DNA of 37,755 nucleotides from an uncultured Bacteroidales bacterium (GTDB lineage: Bacteria > Bacteroidota > Bacteroidia > Bacteroidales > Paludibacteraceae), in assembly GCA_900317745.1 (NCBI GenBank), contig ONHW01000022.1:1-37755 (forward strand), in the 5' to 3' direction. Every line of letters begins with the position of its first letter. Position 1 is the stretch's first letter. Below the pieces are notes generated by a model. It made no database searches and was not told where the DNA came from. It saw only the letters and a program-made list of their open reading frames with translations. The position numbers were made by a program, and so were the translations under genes. Positions 9,090-17,577 of this stretch are shown here, piece by piece.

Positions 9090-9914
9090 TTATATGCGGA
9101 TGCGGTAATTCTTCCGCAGGTAATGCCTGTTGAAGAACACCAGTCCCAAATGATAGCAATCGATAGTTGATGTTACCTGCTTCATCGCCTGTATCTCGTG
9201 CCATGCCTGTTCCATTTCCGGGGAGTGATGAATATCATCCAGTACAAATATGCTGTGCTCACGAGCTGCAGGCAGCAACTGCCGGAAATACCGCAAAGTC
9301 GCCTCACGGGTATGATTGGCATCAATATATGCCAGATCTACAACTTTGGGGCAATGGTCACCGAGTGTATCATCAATGTTCCCTATCACAGGCTCAATGT
9401 TCGTCAGTTTCAAAGTCCGCCACACCTCCATTGCCACATCTGCCACTTCTTCGGCGCCCTCGTAGGTCTGCACCGCATTCCTGCTGTCCGGTGCGGCAAG
9501 GTAGGCTGTGGTTATACCCAGCGATGTACCAAGTTCGACTATTGTCAAGGACTTGCCCTGTGCAGCAGTCAGATAGTTGGCCAACCGAAACAGCAACTGC
9601 CCTGCCTTGGGCGACTCGAGATGCGTTCGTGCCACATCCGATACACTGCGCGTTATCACCTTCGGTTGTTGTCCCTCGCTCGCGCGCCCGCCCGTACCAT
9701 AATCATGTTGCTGCAATGTTTCTTTGCTGTGCAGGAGCCGTTTTCGCTGTTGTTCGATATGCGCGTAAGCATAATAGGCGTTTTCGTCATAGATAATCAT
9801 CCGCACGATATAGAACAGGGTTGGCGAGTGTACACCTTCGCCGCCGCTATGCCATGCTGTCAGGTTATGACGGACGTAGCTCCAAACACGATATAAGGCA
9901 TTGTCGAAAGACAC
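9090..9914 (-). CDS. class I SAM-dependent methyltransferase
   Basis: A 274-residue methyltransferase. Motif I is IVELGTSLGITTAYLAA near residue 124, and an acidic stretch AYIDANHTREATLRYFRQLL with FVLDDIHHSPEM resembles the O-methyltransferase (catechol OMT-like) class. The N-terminal HSGGEGVHSPTLFYIV block is typical of a Bacteroidota-specific subgroup; the substrate is unknown. It begins with GTG overlapping the preceding lipoprotein stop region (lipoprotein stop at 9915), implying coupled translation. Confidence 0.82.
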   Translation of the reverse strand: MSFDNALYRVWSYVRHNLTAWHSGGEGVHSPTLFYIVRMIIYDENAYYAYAHIEQQRKRLLHSKETLQQHDYGTGGRASEGQQPKVITRSVSDVARTHLESPKAGQLLFRLANYLTAAQGKSLTIVELGTSLGITTAYLAAPDSRNAVQTYEGAEEVADVAMEVWRTLKLTNIEPVIGNIDDTLGDHCPKVVDLAYIDANHTREATLRYFRQLLPAAREHSIFVLDDIHHSPEMEQAWHEIQAMKQVTSTIDCYHLGLVFFNRHYLRKNYRIRI

Positions 9915-11387
9915 TTATCTGCGTGTGCTGGTGCCGGTAGAACGTGTATCGGTGGTCGAACTGCCACGCGTGCCGGTGCTTGTACCAGACTGGCGTGTGC
10001 TTGTACTCGTTCCCGACGTACGCGTACCGGTGCTACTGCCGGACGAACGCGTGCTGGTGCCGCTACTTTGGGTTGTTGACTTGTTCGAACGTGCCGGCTT
10101 TGTATTCGACGAGCGCGAGGTGCTGGTGGTGCCTGACGTACGTACGCGTGTGGTAGTAGTGGTTGTGCTACGTGCCGGAGTGGATGACGATTGTGTGGAC
10201 GTACTGCGCGTAGAGGTTGACTGTTGAGCCGGTGTTGTTCGCGAACTTGAGGATGTTGTGGTAGCAGAAGATGTCGTAGTACGTGAGGACGACGAAGTAG
10301 TGCTACCTGATGTAGTCGCACTACCGCTGGAGCGTGCAGGCGTAGTCTGCGTTGCTGATGTACCGCTGGTGCGGGTTGATGTAGTGGTGCGGGTGGATGT
10401 ACCGGCAGCGCCTGTTGATGTTGTGGTACGTGTAGCACCCGACTGTTCTACAGCCTGACGCAACTGGCGTGCATTGGTTACGCGTGTAGCCGTCTGACTG
10501 CCGGAAGGCACATACGTAGCCGTTGTGCGGCGTGAGAAAGACTGCTCGGGATATTGCTGCTCATAGTCATCGCGGGAGATAGGACGCGACACTTCCACGT
10601 AGTTGTAATAGTGGTAATGGTCAACGTAATTAACGCTATGGCAATAGTGGTGGTTCTGCATATATGTAGCCACGTATGCCTGATAATGCCCCAGATGATA
10701 AGGCGCATGGTGAGCATAGTGATGCGGGAAATGATCCCAGTAGTACGGCGAACGCCAGTACGTATATGTAGGACGGCCAAAGCGGTCGAACAACGGCGGA
10801 CGTTTGTAGAACACAGGTTCGATAATATAATTCGCACCGTAAACATATGGCGAACCTATAATCTGCACATACGGCGTAGCATAGCCCATCTCCACAACCA
10901 GAGTTGCCACATCCTGATAGATATTGGCGGCGAGTACAGCCTGAATGAGCATCACGTGCGTACGTCCTTCCAAGGTCTCAAGTACGCGCAGGTAGTCGAT
11001 GTAACCATCGTGATTGAGGTCAAGGTTGGAGATGATGTACGACTGTGAGTTCAGGATCATCTCAAACTCTTCTACGCTATATGCCTGTGCAAAAGCCGCA
11101 GCAACGGCTTGCAGATCGAGGTACAGACTGATATCCGAAGTGAGTGGTGTAACCTCGATGGTCGTAGTGCGCGTAGTATTCGTGCGCGGATAGGTGACCG
11201 TCGTGCTTACTGGCTGCGTATAAACCACTTGTGGCTGCTGCTGAGCAACCACTACGGTTTGAGCCGGAGCCGGAGTAACAACTGCTACAGGAACAGGTTC
11301 AGGAGCCGGAGCAACAGTGACAATACGCGTTATTCCGCAAGCGGTTAACAGTAACGGGAGCAAAATTACAGGAATAACTTTTTTCAT
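9915..11387 (-). CDS. Ser/Thr-rich lipoprotein with Ca-loop-like motif
   Basis: A 490-residue lipoprotein of unknown function: MKKVIPVILLPLLLTACG has a lipobox with Cys17. A Pro/Val/Thr-rich spacer (about 22-80) precedes a folded region with NLDLNHDGYIDYLRVLE near residue 125, an EF-hand-like D-x-N-x-D-G loop seen in an uncharacterised Bacteroidota family. Residues about 215-275 are very rich in His and Tyr. From about 300 to the end the protein is almost only Ser, Thr, Arg, Gly and Ala. This tail could be a flexible, possibly O-glycosylated, surface stalk; that is inference. The gene is followed without gap by the methyltransferase. Confidence 0.75.
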   Translation of the reverse strand: MKKVIPVILLPLLLTACGITRIVTVAPAPEPVPVAVVTPAPAQTVVVAQQQPQVVYTQPVSTTVTYPRTNTTRTTTIEVTPLTSDISLYLDLQAVAAAFAQAYSVEEFEMILNSQSYIISNLDLNHDGYIDYLRVLETLEGRTHVMLIQAVLAANIYQDVATLVVEMGYATPYVQIIGSPYVYGANYIIEPVFYKRPPLFDRFGRPTYTYWRSPYYWDHFPHHYAHHAPYHLGHYQAYVATYMQNHHYCHSVNYVDHYHYYNYVEVSRPISRDDYEQQYPEQSFSRRTTATYVPSGSQTATRVTNARQLRQAVEQSGATRTTTSTGAAGTSTRTTTSTRTSGTSATQTTPARSSGSATTSGSTTSSSSRTTTSSATTTSSSSRTTPAQQSTSTRSTSTQSSSTPARSTTTTTTRVRTSGTTSTSRSSNTKPARSNKSTTQSSGTSTRSSGSSTGTRTSGTSTSTRQSGTSTGTRGSSTTDTRSTGTSTRR

Positions 11388-11415
11388 ATCTTCTTGATTT
11401 TATTTTCACCTAAAA

Positions 11416-11438
11416 CGCAGTTAGAGCACCTAACTGCG
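11416..11438 (-). terminator. hairpin after tRNA-Ala
   Basis: Perfect 9-bp stem CGCAGTTAG/CTAACTGCG with a 5-nt loop, 16 nt downstream of the tRNA 3' end on the minus strand and followed by TTTT. It is probably the tRNA terminator, perhaps leaky because no separate promoter for the following lipoprotein gene is obvious. Confidence 0.6.
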
Positions 11439-11453
11439 CATATTGAAACGGTG

Positions 11454-11526
11454 TGGAGTATAGGGGACTCGAACCCCTTACCTTAACATTGCGAACGTTA
11501 CGCTCTACCAGATGAGCTAATACCCC
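11454..11526 (-). tRNA. tRNA-Ala (anticodon CGC)
   Basis: A 73-nt cloverleaf: acceptor GGGGTAT/ATACTCC with discriminator A, D stem GCTC/GAGC, anticodon stem TAACG/TGTTA with loop TTCGCAA (anticodon CGC, decoding GCG), and T stem AGGGG/CCCCT with loop TTCGAGT. The G3:U70 wobble pair, the alanine identity element, is present. CCA is not encoded. Confidence 0.95.
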
Positions 11527-11544
11527 ATGTTTTGAATTTCGGCA

Positions 11545-11576
11545 CAAAGTTACGAAAAAAAAAGTATATTTGCAAA
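11545..11576 (-). promoter_or_regulatory. promoter of tRNA-Ala
   Basis: On the minus strand TTTG (11576-11573), 20 bp, TAACTTTG (11552-11545): an exact match to the Bacteroidota consensus. The predicted start is about 12 nt before the tRNA. Confidence 0.8.
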
Positions 11577-11621
11577 TTTATACAAACTTTTTTCATTATC
11601 AGCATACATTTTTTGAAAAAA

Positions 11622-11653
11622 TTTGCAGATTTCAAAAAAAAGTTGTATATTTG
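11622..11653 (+). promoter_or_regulatory. promoter of TPR/PD40-dCMP deaminase-protease operon
   Basis: TTTG (11622-11625), 20 bp, TATATTTG (11646-11653), both exact. It is divergent from the tRNA-Ala promoter and about 30 nt upstream of the ATG at 11686. A second TATATTTG at 11565-11572 lacks a -33 partner. Confidence 0.8.
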
Positions 11654-11685
11654 CAATCGATTTTTGAGTACTTAAGTTATTCGCA

Positions 11686-13089
11686 ATGCACTATCGTTTG
11701 CTCATCATTCTGCTGCTACTCTCATTCAGTCTGCCCGGCTACAGTCAAAGTGCCAAGACGGCTGACGAATTGTTTGTAGCAGGCGACTATATTCAAGCGC
11801 GCGCACAATACAATGCTTTATTGCGCAAGCAACCTGCCAATCCGCTGTACTTGTACCGTGCGGCTCGTTGTGCCCAAGAGTTGGGCGACTATGCTTTGGC
11901 TGAGGAGTTGTTTATCAAGGCGGGCACCAAGTATCCGCTCCGCAATTTCTTCCTTGGCGAGATCTACTATCAGCAATGGCGTATGCCTGAGGCTATAGCC
12001 TCTTATGAGGCTTTTCTGCCCACTATCGATGAGCAGCACGAGCGCTGGCCCGTTGTACAACAGCGTATTGCTTCCGCTCGGGTTATTGAGCGTTACCTCA
12101 AGCATGTCTCGCGCATGGAAGTTATCAGTACGCAGCGCCTGCCGTACTCCGAGTTATTGAGCGTATATACGGTGAACAGAGATAACGGCATATTGAGCCT
12201 TGACAGTCTGGGCAGCCGCTATACGACGCAGCGTGGCGATCGCCGGTACTTCTCAGTGCGTACGCCGCAGAACAGCGATAGTTCGCGCACCGCACAAACC
12301 GTATTGGTCAGTCAGCAACGGTTGTTGCAACAATGGGAATCGCCTGATACGCTGGACGCATCAGTCAACAGCGGAACGAACAATGTCTATCCCTTCGTTC
12401 TGCCGGACGGAATGACGCTATATTTCGCCTCTGACCGCGAAGGAGGATTAGGCGGACTGGATATCTACATGACACGTTACAACGCGTCCTTAGGGCAATG
12501 GATGCCCGCCGAGAATATCGGTATGCCTTACAACTCACCGGCAGATGACTACCTGTACGTAGCGGATGAGATCAACGGCTATGCATACTTCGCCACCAAC
12601 CGCCACTGCACAGGCAGCGATTCGGTAGAGGTGTACCAGATCGCCCTGCATGACCGTACATACCTGCGCGGACTGCCCGAAGACGAACTGGTGGCTTTGG
12701 CGCGACTGGACAGCCTGATTCCGTTATTGTCAGTCGAAGGGCAGCAGCTTCCTGAGACTCCGGCAGTGGCACCAACAGCTACGGTGAGTGTGGCGGCGGA
12801 CGACTCCATCTTCTTTGTACTCAACGACGATGAGACATACACTCACCTGTCGGATTTCCGCAACGATTCGGCACGCAGCCTGTATATGCAATACATCGAG
12901 ATGGAGCACGTACAGTCGCAAGCCATAGAAATGCTGGATAGCCTGAGGCATCAATACTACGAAGCCGACACTACCACCCGCGCATCGCTGCAGGCGCGTA
13001 TTCCCAGCCTGTCCGATGAGATCAGCAAACGCAAGCGCATACTCCGGCAGACCTTGACCAGGATACGCACGATGGAGACGGCACACTAA
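11686..13089 (+). CDS. secreted TPR and PD40 (WD40-like) repeat protein
   Basis: A 467-residue exported protein: signal peptide to about residue 20 (LLLLSFSLPGYSQS), two or three TPR helices pairs between about 24 and 130 (DELFVAGDYIQARAQYNALL, RAARCAQELGDYALAEELF), then a PD40 beta-propeller blade with the classic FVLPDGMTLYFASDREGGLG near residue 235, and a coiled-coil C-terminus (about 405-465). The TPR-plus-PD40 combination resembles the T9SS-associated protein PorE, but no OmpA peptidoglycan-binding domain is present, so I do not assign that name. It heads an operon with dCMP deaminase (30 bp gap) and an S41 protease. Confidence 0.8.
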   Translation: MHYRLLIILLLLSFSLPGYSQSAKTADELFVAGDYIQARAQYNALLRKQPANPLYLYRAARCAQELGDYALAEELFIKAGTKYPLRNFFLGEIYYQQWRMPEAIASYEAFLPTIDEQHERWPVVQQRIASARVIERYLKHVSRMEVISTQRLPYSELLSVYTVNRDNGILSLDSLGSRYTTQRGDRRYFSVRTPQNSDSSRTAQTVLVSQQRLLQQWESPDTLDASVNSGTNNVYPFVLPDGMTLYFASDREGGLGGLDIYMTRYNASLGQWMPAENIGMPYNSPADDYLYVADEINGYAYFATNRHCTGSDSVEVYQIALHDRTYLRGLPEDELVALARLDSLIPLLSVEGQQLPETPAVAPTATVSVAADDSIFFVLNDDETYTHLSDFRNDSARSLYMQYIEMEHVQSQAIEMLDSLRHQYYEADTTTRASLQARIPSLSDEISKRKRILRQTLTRIRTMETAH

Positions 13090-13119
13090 TATACCATACT
13101 CATCAACACCTACACAATC

Positions 13120-13536
13120 ATGAGCAAACAAGACAAACGTGACCACTTATATATGCGCATGGCGCGCACGTGGGCAGAGAACAGTTACTGCGTCCGCCGC
13201 AAGGTTGGCGCGCTGCTGGTAAAGGACAAAATGATTATCTCCGACGGATACAACGGTACGCCTTCCGGATTCGAGAATGTTTGCGAAGACGACAACAACG
13301 TGAGCAAACCTTATGTACTGCACGCCGAAGCTAATGCTATCACCAAGGTAGCACGGTCGAGCAACAGTTCGGACGGAGCGACACTGTACGTGACAGCTTC
13401 GCCATGTATGGAGTGCTCCAAGTTGATCATCCAGGCCGGCATCAAACGTGTCGTGTACGGCGAGAAGTACCGCCTGATGGACGGAGTCGAACTGCTCGAG
13501 CGCGCAGGCGTGCAGGTAGATTTTATGCCGGATTAG
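13120..13536 (+). CDS. dCMP deaminase (deoxycytidylate deaminase)
   Basis: Zinc enzyme converting dCMP to dUMP for dTTP synthesis. The 138-residue product carries the deaminase signature: His68 and Glu70 in VLHAEANAI, then TASPCMECSKLI with Cys96 and Cys99 as remaining zinc ligands, plus the conserved SDGYNGTPSGFENVCED near residue 41. Length is typical of the ComEB-like family. It sits between the TPR protein and the S41 protease, an arrangement I associate with Bacteroidales. Confidence 0.95.
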   Translation: MSKQDKRDHLYMRMARTWAENSYCVRRKVGALLVKDKMIISDGYNGTPSGFENVCEDDNNVSKPYVLHAEANAITKVARSSNSSDGATLYVTASPCMECSKLIIQAGIKRVVYGEKYRLMDGVELLERAGVQVDFMPD

Positions 13537-13545
13537 TTTTTAATG

Positions 13546-13601
13546 TTGAGAGTTGAGTGTTTAGTGTTGAGTGTTTAGTGTTGAATGTTTAGAGTTTAGC
13601 G
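13546..13601 (+). repeat. eight tandem heptanucleotides before the protease ATG
   Basis: Eight consecutive 7-bp units of the form TT(G/T)A(G/A)NG: TTGAGAG, TTGAGTG, TTTAGTG, TTGAGTG, TTTAGTG, TTGAATG, TTTAGAG, TTTAGCG. The run ends 3 nt before the ATG at 13605 and fills most of the 68-bp gap after the dCMP deaminase gene. Confidence 0.9.
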
Positions 13602-13604
13602 ATT

Positions 13605-15224
13605 ATGAAGAAATATATCTTACCGGGTGTATCTGTATTGTGTATCGTTGTGGGATTCATTATCGGCAATGCCGTTAGCAACAAGGTGAATGCCCAACGC
13701 TTTTATATCCAGAACGGTCAACTCGTGGTGGCTCCGGCGTCCAAGACCGATCAAATGCTGCAACTGATGCAGCGCTCGTACGTTGATTCGCTGGATATCG
13801 ATTCTATTACCGATATTGTACTGGACGATATGGTCAAGCAGCTTGACCCGCACTCGTCCTACATCCCGAAGAAAGATATCGAGTTGGTTAACTCCGAGCT
13901 CTCCGGTTCATTCTCGGGCATTGGCGTACAGTTCACCATCCAGAATGACACCGTGAATATCGTAGCAGTCATCTCCGGTGGTCCGAGTGAGCACGTGGGC
14001 GTATTGGCAGGCGACAAGATCGTGATGGTCAACGACTCCGCTTTCACCGGCAAAGGGACAACCAACGAGCGTGTGATGCACACGCTGCGCGGACCGAAAG
14101 GCACCGAGGTCAAACTCGGCATCATGCGTACCGGCACGCCCGAACTGCTCAGTTTCACTATCGTACGCGGCGATATACCTGTTCACTCCGTGGATGCATC
14201 GTTCATCATTGAGGCGAAGACAAAGAAGATCGGCTTCATTCGTGTAAACAAGTTCGGTGAGACGACGTACAAGGAGTTCATCTCCGCCCTGGCGGAACTG
14301 CGTTCGCAAGGCGCAACGGAGTATATCGTTGACCTGCGCGAGAACAGCGGCGGCTACCTCGACCAGGCAGTGAAGATGGCAAACGAGTTTCTGCAAGCCG
14401 GCGACCTGATAGTCTATTCCGAAGGTCGCGCCTATCCGCGCTACGAGGCACGCGCCAACGGTGGCGGACGGTTCAAGGATGTGCCGCTGGTGGTGCTGAT
14501 CGACAATTTCTCTGCGTCAGCTTCGGAGATCTTTGCCGGTGCCATGCAGGACAACGACCGCGCCACAATCATCGGTCGCCGCTCGTTCGGCAAAGGATTG
14601 GTACAACAGCAGTTCCCGTTTGCCGACGGCAGTGCAGTTCGATTGACAGTAGCCCGTTACTACACCCCGTCAGGACGCTGCATACAGAAACCCTACACCC
14701 TGGGTGACAAAGATACGTACCTGCAGGATCTGGAGGATCGCTTCGAGCATGGCGAGTTCTTCTCGGCGGACAGCATACATTTTGCCGACACTACCACCTA
14801 CCGCACCAAGAAAGGTCGCATCGTGTATGGTGGCGGAGGCATCATGCCCGATATCTTTGTCGGACGCGACACCACGCAGTACAGCCCGTATTTCAACATT
14901 GTCAGCAACCGTGCATATACATACCAGTTTGCCTACCGCTATGCCGACAACCATCGCAAGCAACTGGCTAAATATACCCGCTGGCAGGATCTGGAGAAGC
15001 ACCTGCTGGCTGCCAACTGGGTGCCCGAGTTCGTCAAGTTCTGCCAGGAGAAAGGCGTTGAACCCAACAATGAACAACTGGCCAAATCCCGTCAACTGCT
15101 CGTGCGCATCGTGAACGGATATATAGTTCGCGATATATTGGGCGACAAAGGTTTCTTCCCGCTCTTTGAACGCGATGACGACATCACAAAGCGCGCAATT
15201 GACACCTTAACAAGCAAAGAATAG
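13605..15224 (+). CDS. S41 family C-terminal processing peptidase
   Basis: Periplasmic tail-specific serine protease with a Ser/Lys dyad. The 539-residue product has an N-terminal membrane anchor (about residues 8-24), a PDZ domain (about 95-185, GIGVQF and GPSEHVGVLAGDKIV), and the catalytic core with the nucleophilic serine in NFSASASEIFAG (about residues 305-307) and Lys330 in RSFGKGLVQQ. The usual DLRxNPGG loop reads DLRENSGG, a minor deviation. A Bacteroidota-typical C-terminal extension of about 180 residues follows. The ATG at 13605 directly follows a heptad repeat tract. A 16-bp inverted repeat starts 5 nt after the stop. Confidence 0.94.
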   Translation: MKKYILPGVSVLCIVVGFIIGNAVSNKVNAQRFYIQNGQLVVAPASKTDQMLQLMQRSYVDSLDIDSITDIVLDDMVKQLDPHSSYIPKKDIELVNSELSGSFSGIGVQFTIQNDTVNIVAVISGGPSEHVGVLAGDKIVMVNDSAFTGKGTTNERVMHTLRGPKGTEVKLGIMRTGTPELLSFTIVRGDIPVHSVDASFIIEAKTKKIGFIRVNKFGETTYKEFISALAELRSQGATEYIVDLRENSGGYLDQAVKMANEFLQAGDLIVYSEGRAYPRYEARANGGGRFKDVPLVVLIDNFSASASEIFAGAMQDNDRATIIGRRSFGKGLVQQQFPFADGSAVRLTVARYYTPSGRCIQKPYTLGDKDTYLQDLEDRFEHGEFFSADSIHFADTTTYRTKKGRIVYGGGGIMPDIFVGRDTTQYSPYFNIVSNRAYTYQFAYRYADNHRKQLAKYTRWQDLEKHLLAANWVPEFVKFCQEKGVEPNNEQLAKSRQLLVRIVNGYIVRDILGDKGFFPLFERDDDITKRAIDTLTSKE

Positions 15225-15228
15225 CACG

Positions 15229-15273
15229 AATATGCAAATATTTTACATTTTTTTGCGAAAATATTTGCATATT
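15229..15273. repeat. perfect 16-bp inverted repeat overlapping the tRNA-Cys promoter
   Basis: AATATGCAAATATTTT (15229-15244) and its exact complement AAAATATTTGCATATT (15258-15273) around a 13-nt spacer. The right arm contains the -33 TTTG of the tRNA-Cys promoter. It could end the protease transcript or act as an operator; there is no T run after it. Confidence 0.8.
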
Positions 15274-15295
15274 TCAAAAAAATATTGTACCTTTG
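15264..15295 (+). promoter_or_regulatory. promoter of tRNA-Cys (and probably sufB)
   Basis: TTTG (15264-15267), 20 bp, TACCTTTG (15288-15295): exact consensus. The leader that follows can fold: 15300-15304 pairs with 15353-15357, 15308-15314 (GCAAATC) with 15344-15350 (GATTTGC), and an inner CCAC/GTGG stem forms at 15317-15330. Confidence 0.8.
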
Positions 15296-15360
15296 CACCC
15301 GCGTTTCGCAAATCCTCCACATTTTAGTGGGCTTGGATAACACGATTTGCTGACGCGCCT

Positions 15361-15431
15361 GGTCGGTTGCCCGAGTGGTTAGGGATCGGTCTGCAAAACC
15401 GGGGACAGCAGTTCGAATCTGCTACCGACCT
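15361..15431 (+). tRNA. tRNA-Cys (anticodon GCA)
   Basis: A 71-nt cloverleaf: acceptor GGTCGGT/ACCGACC, D stem CCC/GGG, anticodon stem TCGGT/ACCGG with loop CTGCAAA (GCA), T stem AGCAG/CTGCT. The discriminator base is U73, the cysteine identity base. CCA is not encoded. Confidence 0.96.
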
Positions 15432-15436
15432 CACGA

Positions 15437-15466
15437 AAATGCCGCCATTGAGCGGCATTTTTTATT
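15437..15466 (+). terminator. intrinsic terminator between tRNA-Cys and sufB
   Basis: Stem AAATGCCGC/GCGGCATTT (15437-15445 with 15452-15460), loop CATTGA, then a T-rich run. It ends only about 10 nt before the sufB ATG, so sufB expression appears to depend on read-through. Confidence 0.8.
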
Positions 15467-15476
15467 GAACGATTAC

Positions 15477-16928
15477 ATGGCACAAGACAAGATCATAGAA
15501 GAAGTTACATCCGGCGAGTACAAGTACGGCTTTACCACCGACGTACAGACGGACATCATCGGCAAAGGATTGAACGAGGATGTTATCCGTACCATTTCGA
15601 TGAAGAAAGGCGAACCCGCCTGGCTGCTGGAGTTCCGGCTGAAAGCCTATCGCAAATGGCTCACGATGCCTGTGCCGAAATGGGCGCACCTGGATATACC
15701 CGACATCGACTTTCAGGACATCTCTTACTATGCTGCCCCCAAGGTAAATAACCAAACGGCAAATGACCAAAAGGCAAACGATATCGACCCCGAGATAGCC
15801 AAGACCTTCGACAAACTCGGTATTCCCTTGGAGGAGCGTGCCGCTTTGGCAGGAAACATGGCTGTGGATGCGGTAATGGACTCCGTGTCGGTCAAGACCA
15901 CGTTCCGCGACACACTGGCGGAGAAAGGTATAATCTTCTGCTCCATCTCCGAGGCGGTGCGCGAGCATGAGGATCTTGTGCGCAAGTATCTGGGGTCGGT
16001 TGTTCCCTACTCCGACAATTTCTATGCCGCCCTGAACTCCGCTGTGTTCTCCGACGGTTCGTTCGTATATATCCCCAAAGGCGTACGCTGCCCTATGGAA
16101 CTTTCCACATACTTCCGCATCAATGCGCAGAACACGGGTCAGTTTGAGCGCACGCTGCTCATTGCCGACGAGGGCGCATACCTCTCGTATCTGGAGGGTT
16201 GTACCGCACCGCGGCGTGACGAGAATCAGTTGCATGCCGCTATCGTGGAGATCATCGTGCATGACAATGCTGAAGTCAAATACTCCACCGTGCAGAACTG
16301 GTATCCGGGTGACAAGGACGGCAAAGGCGGCATCTATAACTTCGTTACCAAACGCGGCATAACGCACAACAATGCACGCCTCAGTTGGACGCAGGTTGAG
16401 ACAGGTTCCGCCATCACGTGGAAATATCCGTCATGTATCCTGCGCGGCGACAACTCGTCGGCTGAGTTCTACTCCGTAGCCGTAACGAATAACTACCAGC
16501 AGGCGGACACCGGCACAAAGATGATTCACTTGGGCAAGAACACGCGCTCGCGCATTGTGAGCAAAGGTATATCTGCCGGACAGAGCCAGAACTCCTACCG
16601 CGGACTGGTGAAGGTCAGCAGCAATGCCGACAATGCCCGCAACTATTCGCAGTGCGACTCTCTGCTGATCGGCGATGCATGCGGTGCACACACTTTCCCC
16701 GTCATGCAGCTGGCTAATCCCACAGCCACGGTCGAACATGAGGCTACAACCTCCAAGATCTCCGAGGACCAGCTCTTCTACTGCCAGCAACGCGGCATAG
16801 GCATGGAGGATGCGGTAGGACTGATTGTGAACGGCTATGCCAAGGAGGTGATGGACAAACTGCCTATGGAGTTTGCCGTGGAGGCGCAGAAACTCTTGCA
16901 GATATCTCTTGAAGGTTCGATAGGATAA
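15477..16928 (+). CDS. sufB: Fe-S cluster assembly scaffold SufB
   Basis: Core subunit of the SufBCD complex that assembles iron-sulfur clusters. Start at the ATG at 15477 ([19 protein letters not shown]), because upstream in-frame starts fall inside the tRNA. The 483-residue product has the full SufB sequence, including [20 protein letters not shown], the core beta-helix [20 protein letters not shown] with the conserved cysteine, and the [15 protein letters not shown] histidine region. Length is normal. sufC, sufD and sufS, which usually follow in Bacteroidales, are absent; the next gene is convergent. It lies immediately behind tRNA-Cys and its terminator. Confidence 0.96.
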   Translation: MAQDKIIEEVTSGEYKYGFTTDVQTDIIGKGLNEDVIRTISMKKGEPAWLLEFRLKAYRKWLTMPVPKWAHLDIPDIDFQDISYYAAPKVNNQTANDQKANDIDPEIAKTFDKLGIPLEERAALAGNMAVDAVMDSVSVKTTFRDTLAEKGIIFCSISEAVREHEDLVRKYLGSVVPYSDNFYAALNSAVFSDGSFVYIPKGVRCPMELSTYFRINAQNTGQFERTLLIADEGAYLSYLEGCTAPRRDENQLHAAIVEIIVHDNAEVKYSTVQNWYPGDKDGKGGIYNFVTKRGITHNNARLSWTQVETGSAITWKYPSCILRGDNSSAEFYSVAVTNNYQQADTGTKMIHLGKNTRSRIVSKGISAGQSQNSYRGLVKVSSNADNARNYSQCDSLLIGDACGAHTFPVMQLANPTATVEHEATTSKISEDQLFYCQQRGIGMEDAVGLIVNGYAKEVMDKLPMEFAVEAQKLLQISLEGSIG

Positions 16929-16967
16929 ACAACGTTCGTTAGGATAGCCAAACTACTAAGGAGAAAC

Positions 16968-16998
16968 AAAGCAGCAGGTCGCCCTGCTGCTTTTCTTT
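16968..16998. terminator. bidirectional terminator between sufB and CBM9-like gene
   Basis: Stem AAAGCAGCAGG/CCTGCTGCTTT (16968-16978 with 16983-16993), 4-nt loop TCGC, T-rich on both strands. It serves both convergent transcripts. Confidence 0.85.
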
Positions 16999-17567
16999 TA
17001 CTCCAGCACTATCTCGCCGAAGAACTGCGGACAATGGAAGTCCGGCTTGGGCAACGGTATAGGCTGCCAGCTCAGGAAGTGCGGTTTCTTGGTCTTGTCG
17101 GCGCACTTGTAGAAGTTCACACGGAGCACCTGCGGGAATGCTGGTGCCTGATTGACAAAGATGAGCGACAGCGGAATCTTTATCTCCACCTCCCATTCAA
17201 ATAGTCCGTCTTGCTCGGCAATAGCCTGTCGCGGATAGGTGCAGCGGCGCTCTATCTGTGCCATCTGTTCGGGCGGCAGAGGCTGCACATCCTCGGCGCG
17301 TCCTTTGCGACGCGAGGCAACCATCGCGCCTATACAATTCGTCTCGAAGTTCATGTAATACGGTTCACCCGGCACCTGGCAGAAGAACTCCACACACGAG
17401 TCTTCCCAAACAGGTCCCTGATCCTCGGTGGTCACCGCACGCAACTGCGCACCTCTGACGCGGTAATGCAGCTGCAGATACTCGTGGCTGTTACTTACCT
17501 CCACACTCACTTCGGGCTTCTCGGGGAACGCCTCAGGCCAATTCACCTTATCTATCTTGTATTTCAT
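16998..17567 (-). CDS. CBM9-like (DOMON-type) carbohydrate-binding protein
   Basis: A 189-residue beta-sandwich protein resembling the carbohydrate-binding family 9-like group. Supporting residues: GPVWEDSCVEFFCQVPGEPY with NFETNCIGAMVASRRKGR near residues 72-110, and LRVNFYKCADKTKKPHFLSW near 150. I see no signal peptide with the ATG at 17567 (MKYKIDKVNWPEAF), chosen because it lies 10 bp past the upstream stop. It is the last gene of a four-gene operon with a sugar kinase fusion and two secreted DUF4832 proteins, which supports a glycan-related role; the ligand is unknown. Confidence 0.75.
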   Translation of the reverse strand: MKYKIDKVNWPEAFPEKPEVSVEVSNSHEYLQLHYRVRGAQLRAVTTEDQGPVWEDSCVEFFCQVPGEPYYMNFETNCIGAMVASRRKGRAEDVQPLPPEQMAQIERRCTYPRQAIAEQDGLFEWEVEIKIPLSLIFVNQAPAFPQVLRVNFYKCADKTKKPHFLSWQPIPLPKPDFHCPQFFGEIVLE

Positions 17568-17577
17568 AGGGCATATA

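Noticed and set aside
9198-9896. Open frames on the plus strand over the methyltransferase
   Set aside because: Antisense to a gene with a clear SAM-binding motif; no domain or signal peptide of their own.
11686-13089. PorE assignment for the TPR/PD40 protein
   Set aside because: The OmpA-like C-terminal domain expected for PorE is missing.
15296-15360. T-box or other riboswitch before tRNA-Cys
   Set aside because: The leader folds, but there is no T-box sequence, specifier loop or known aptamer core, and T-boxes are not typical of Bacteroidota.
15375-15476. N-terminal extension of SufB
   Set aside because: It would translate tRNA-Cys and the terminator hairpin; the MAQDK start matches the family.
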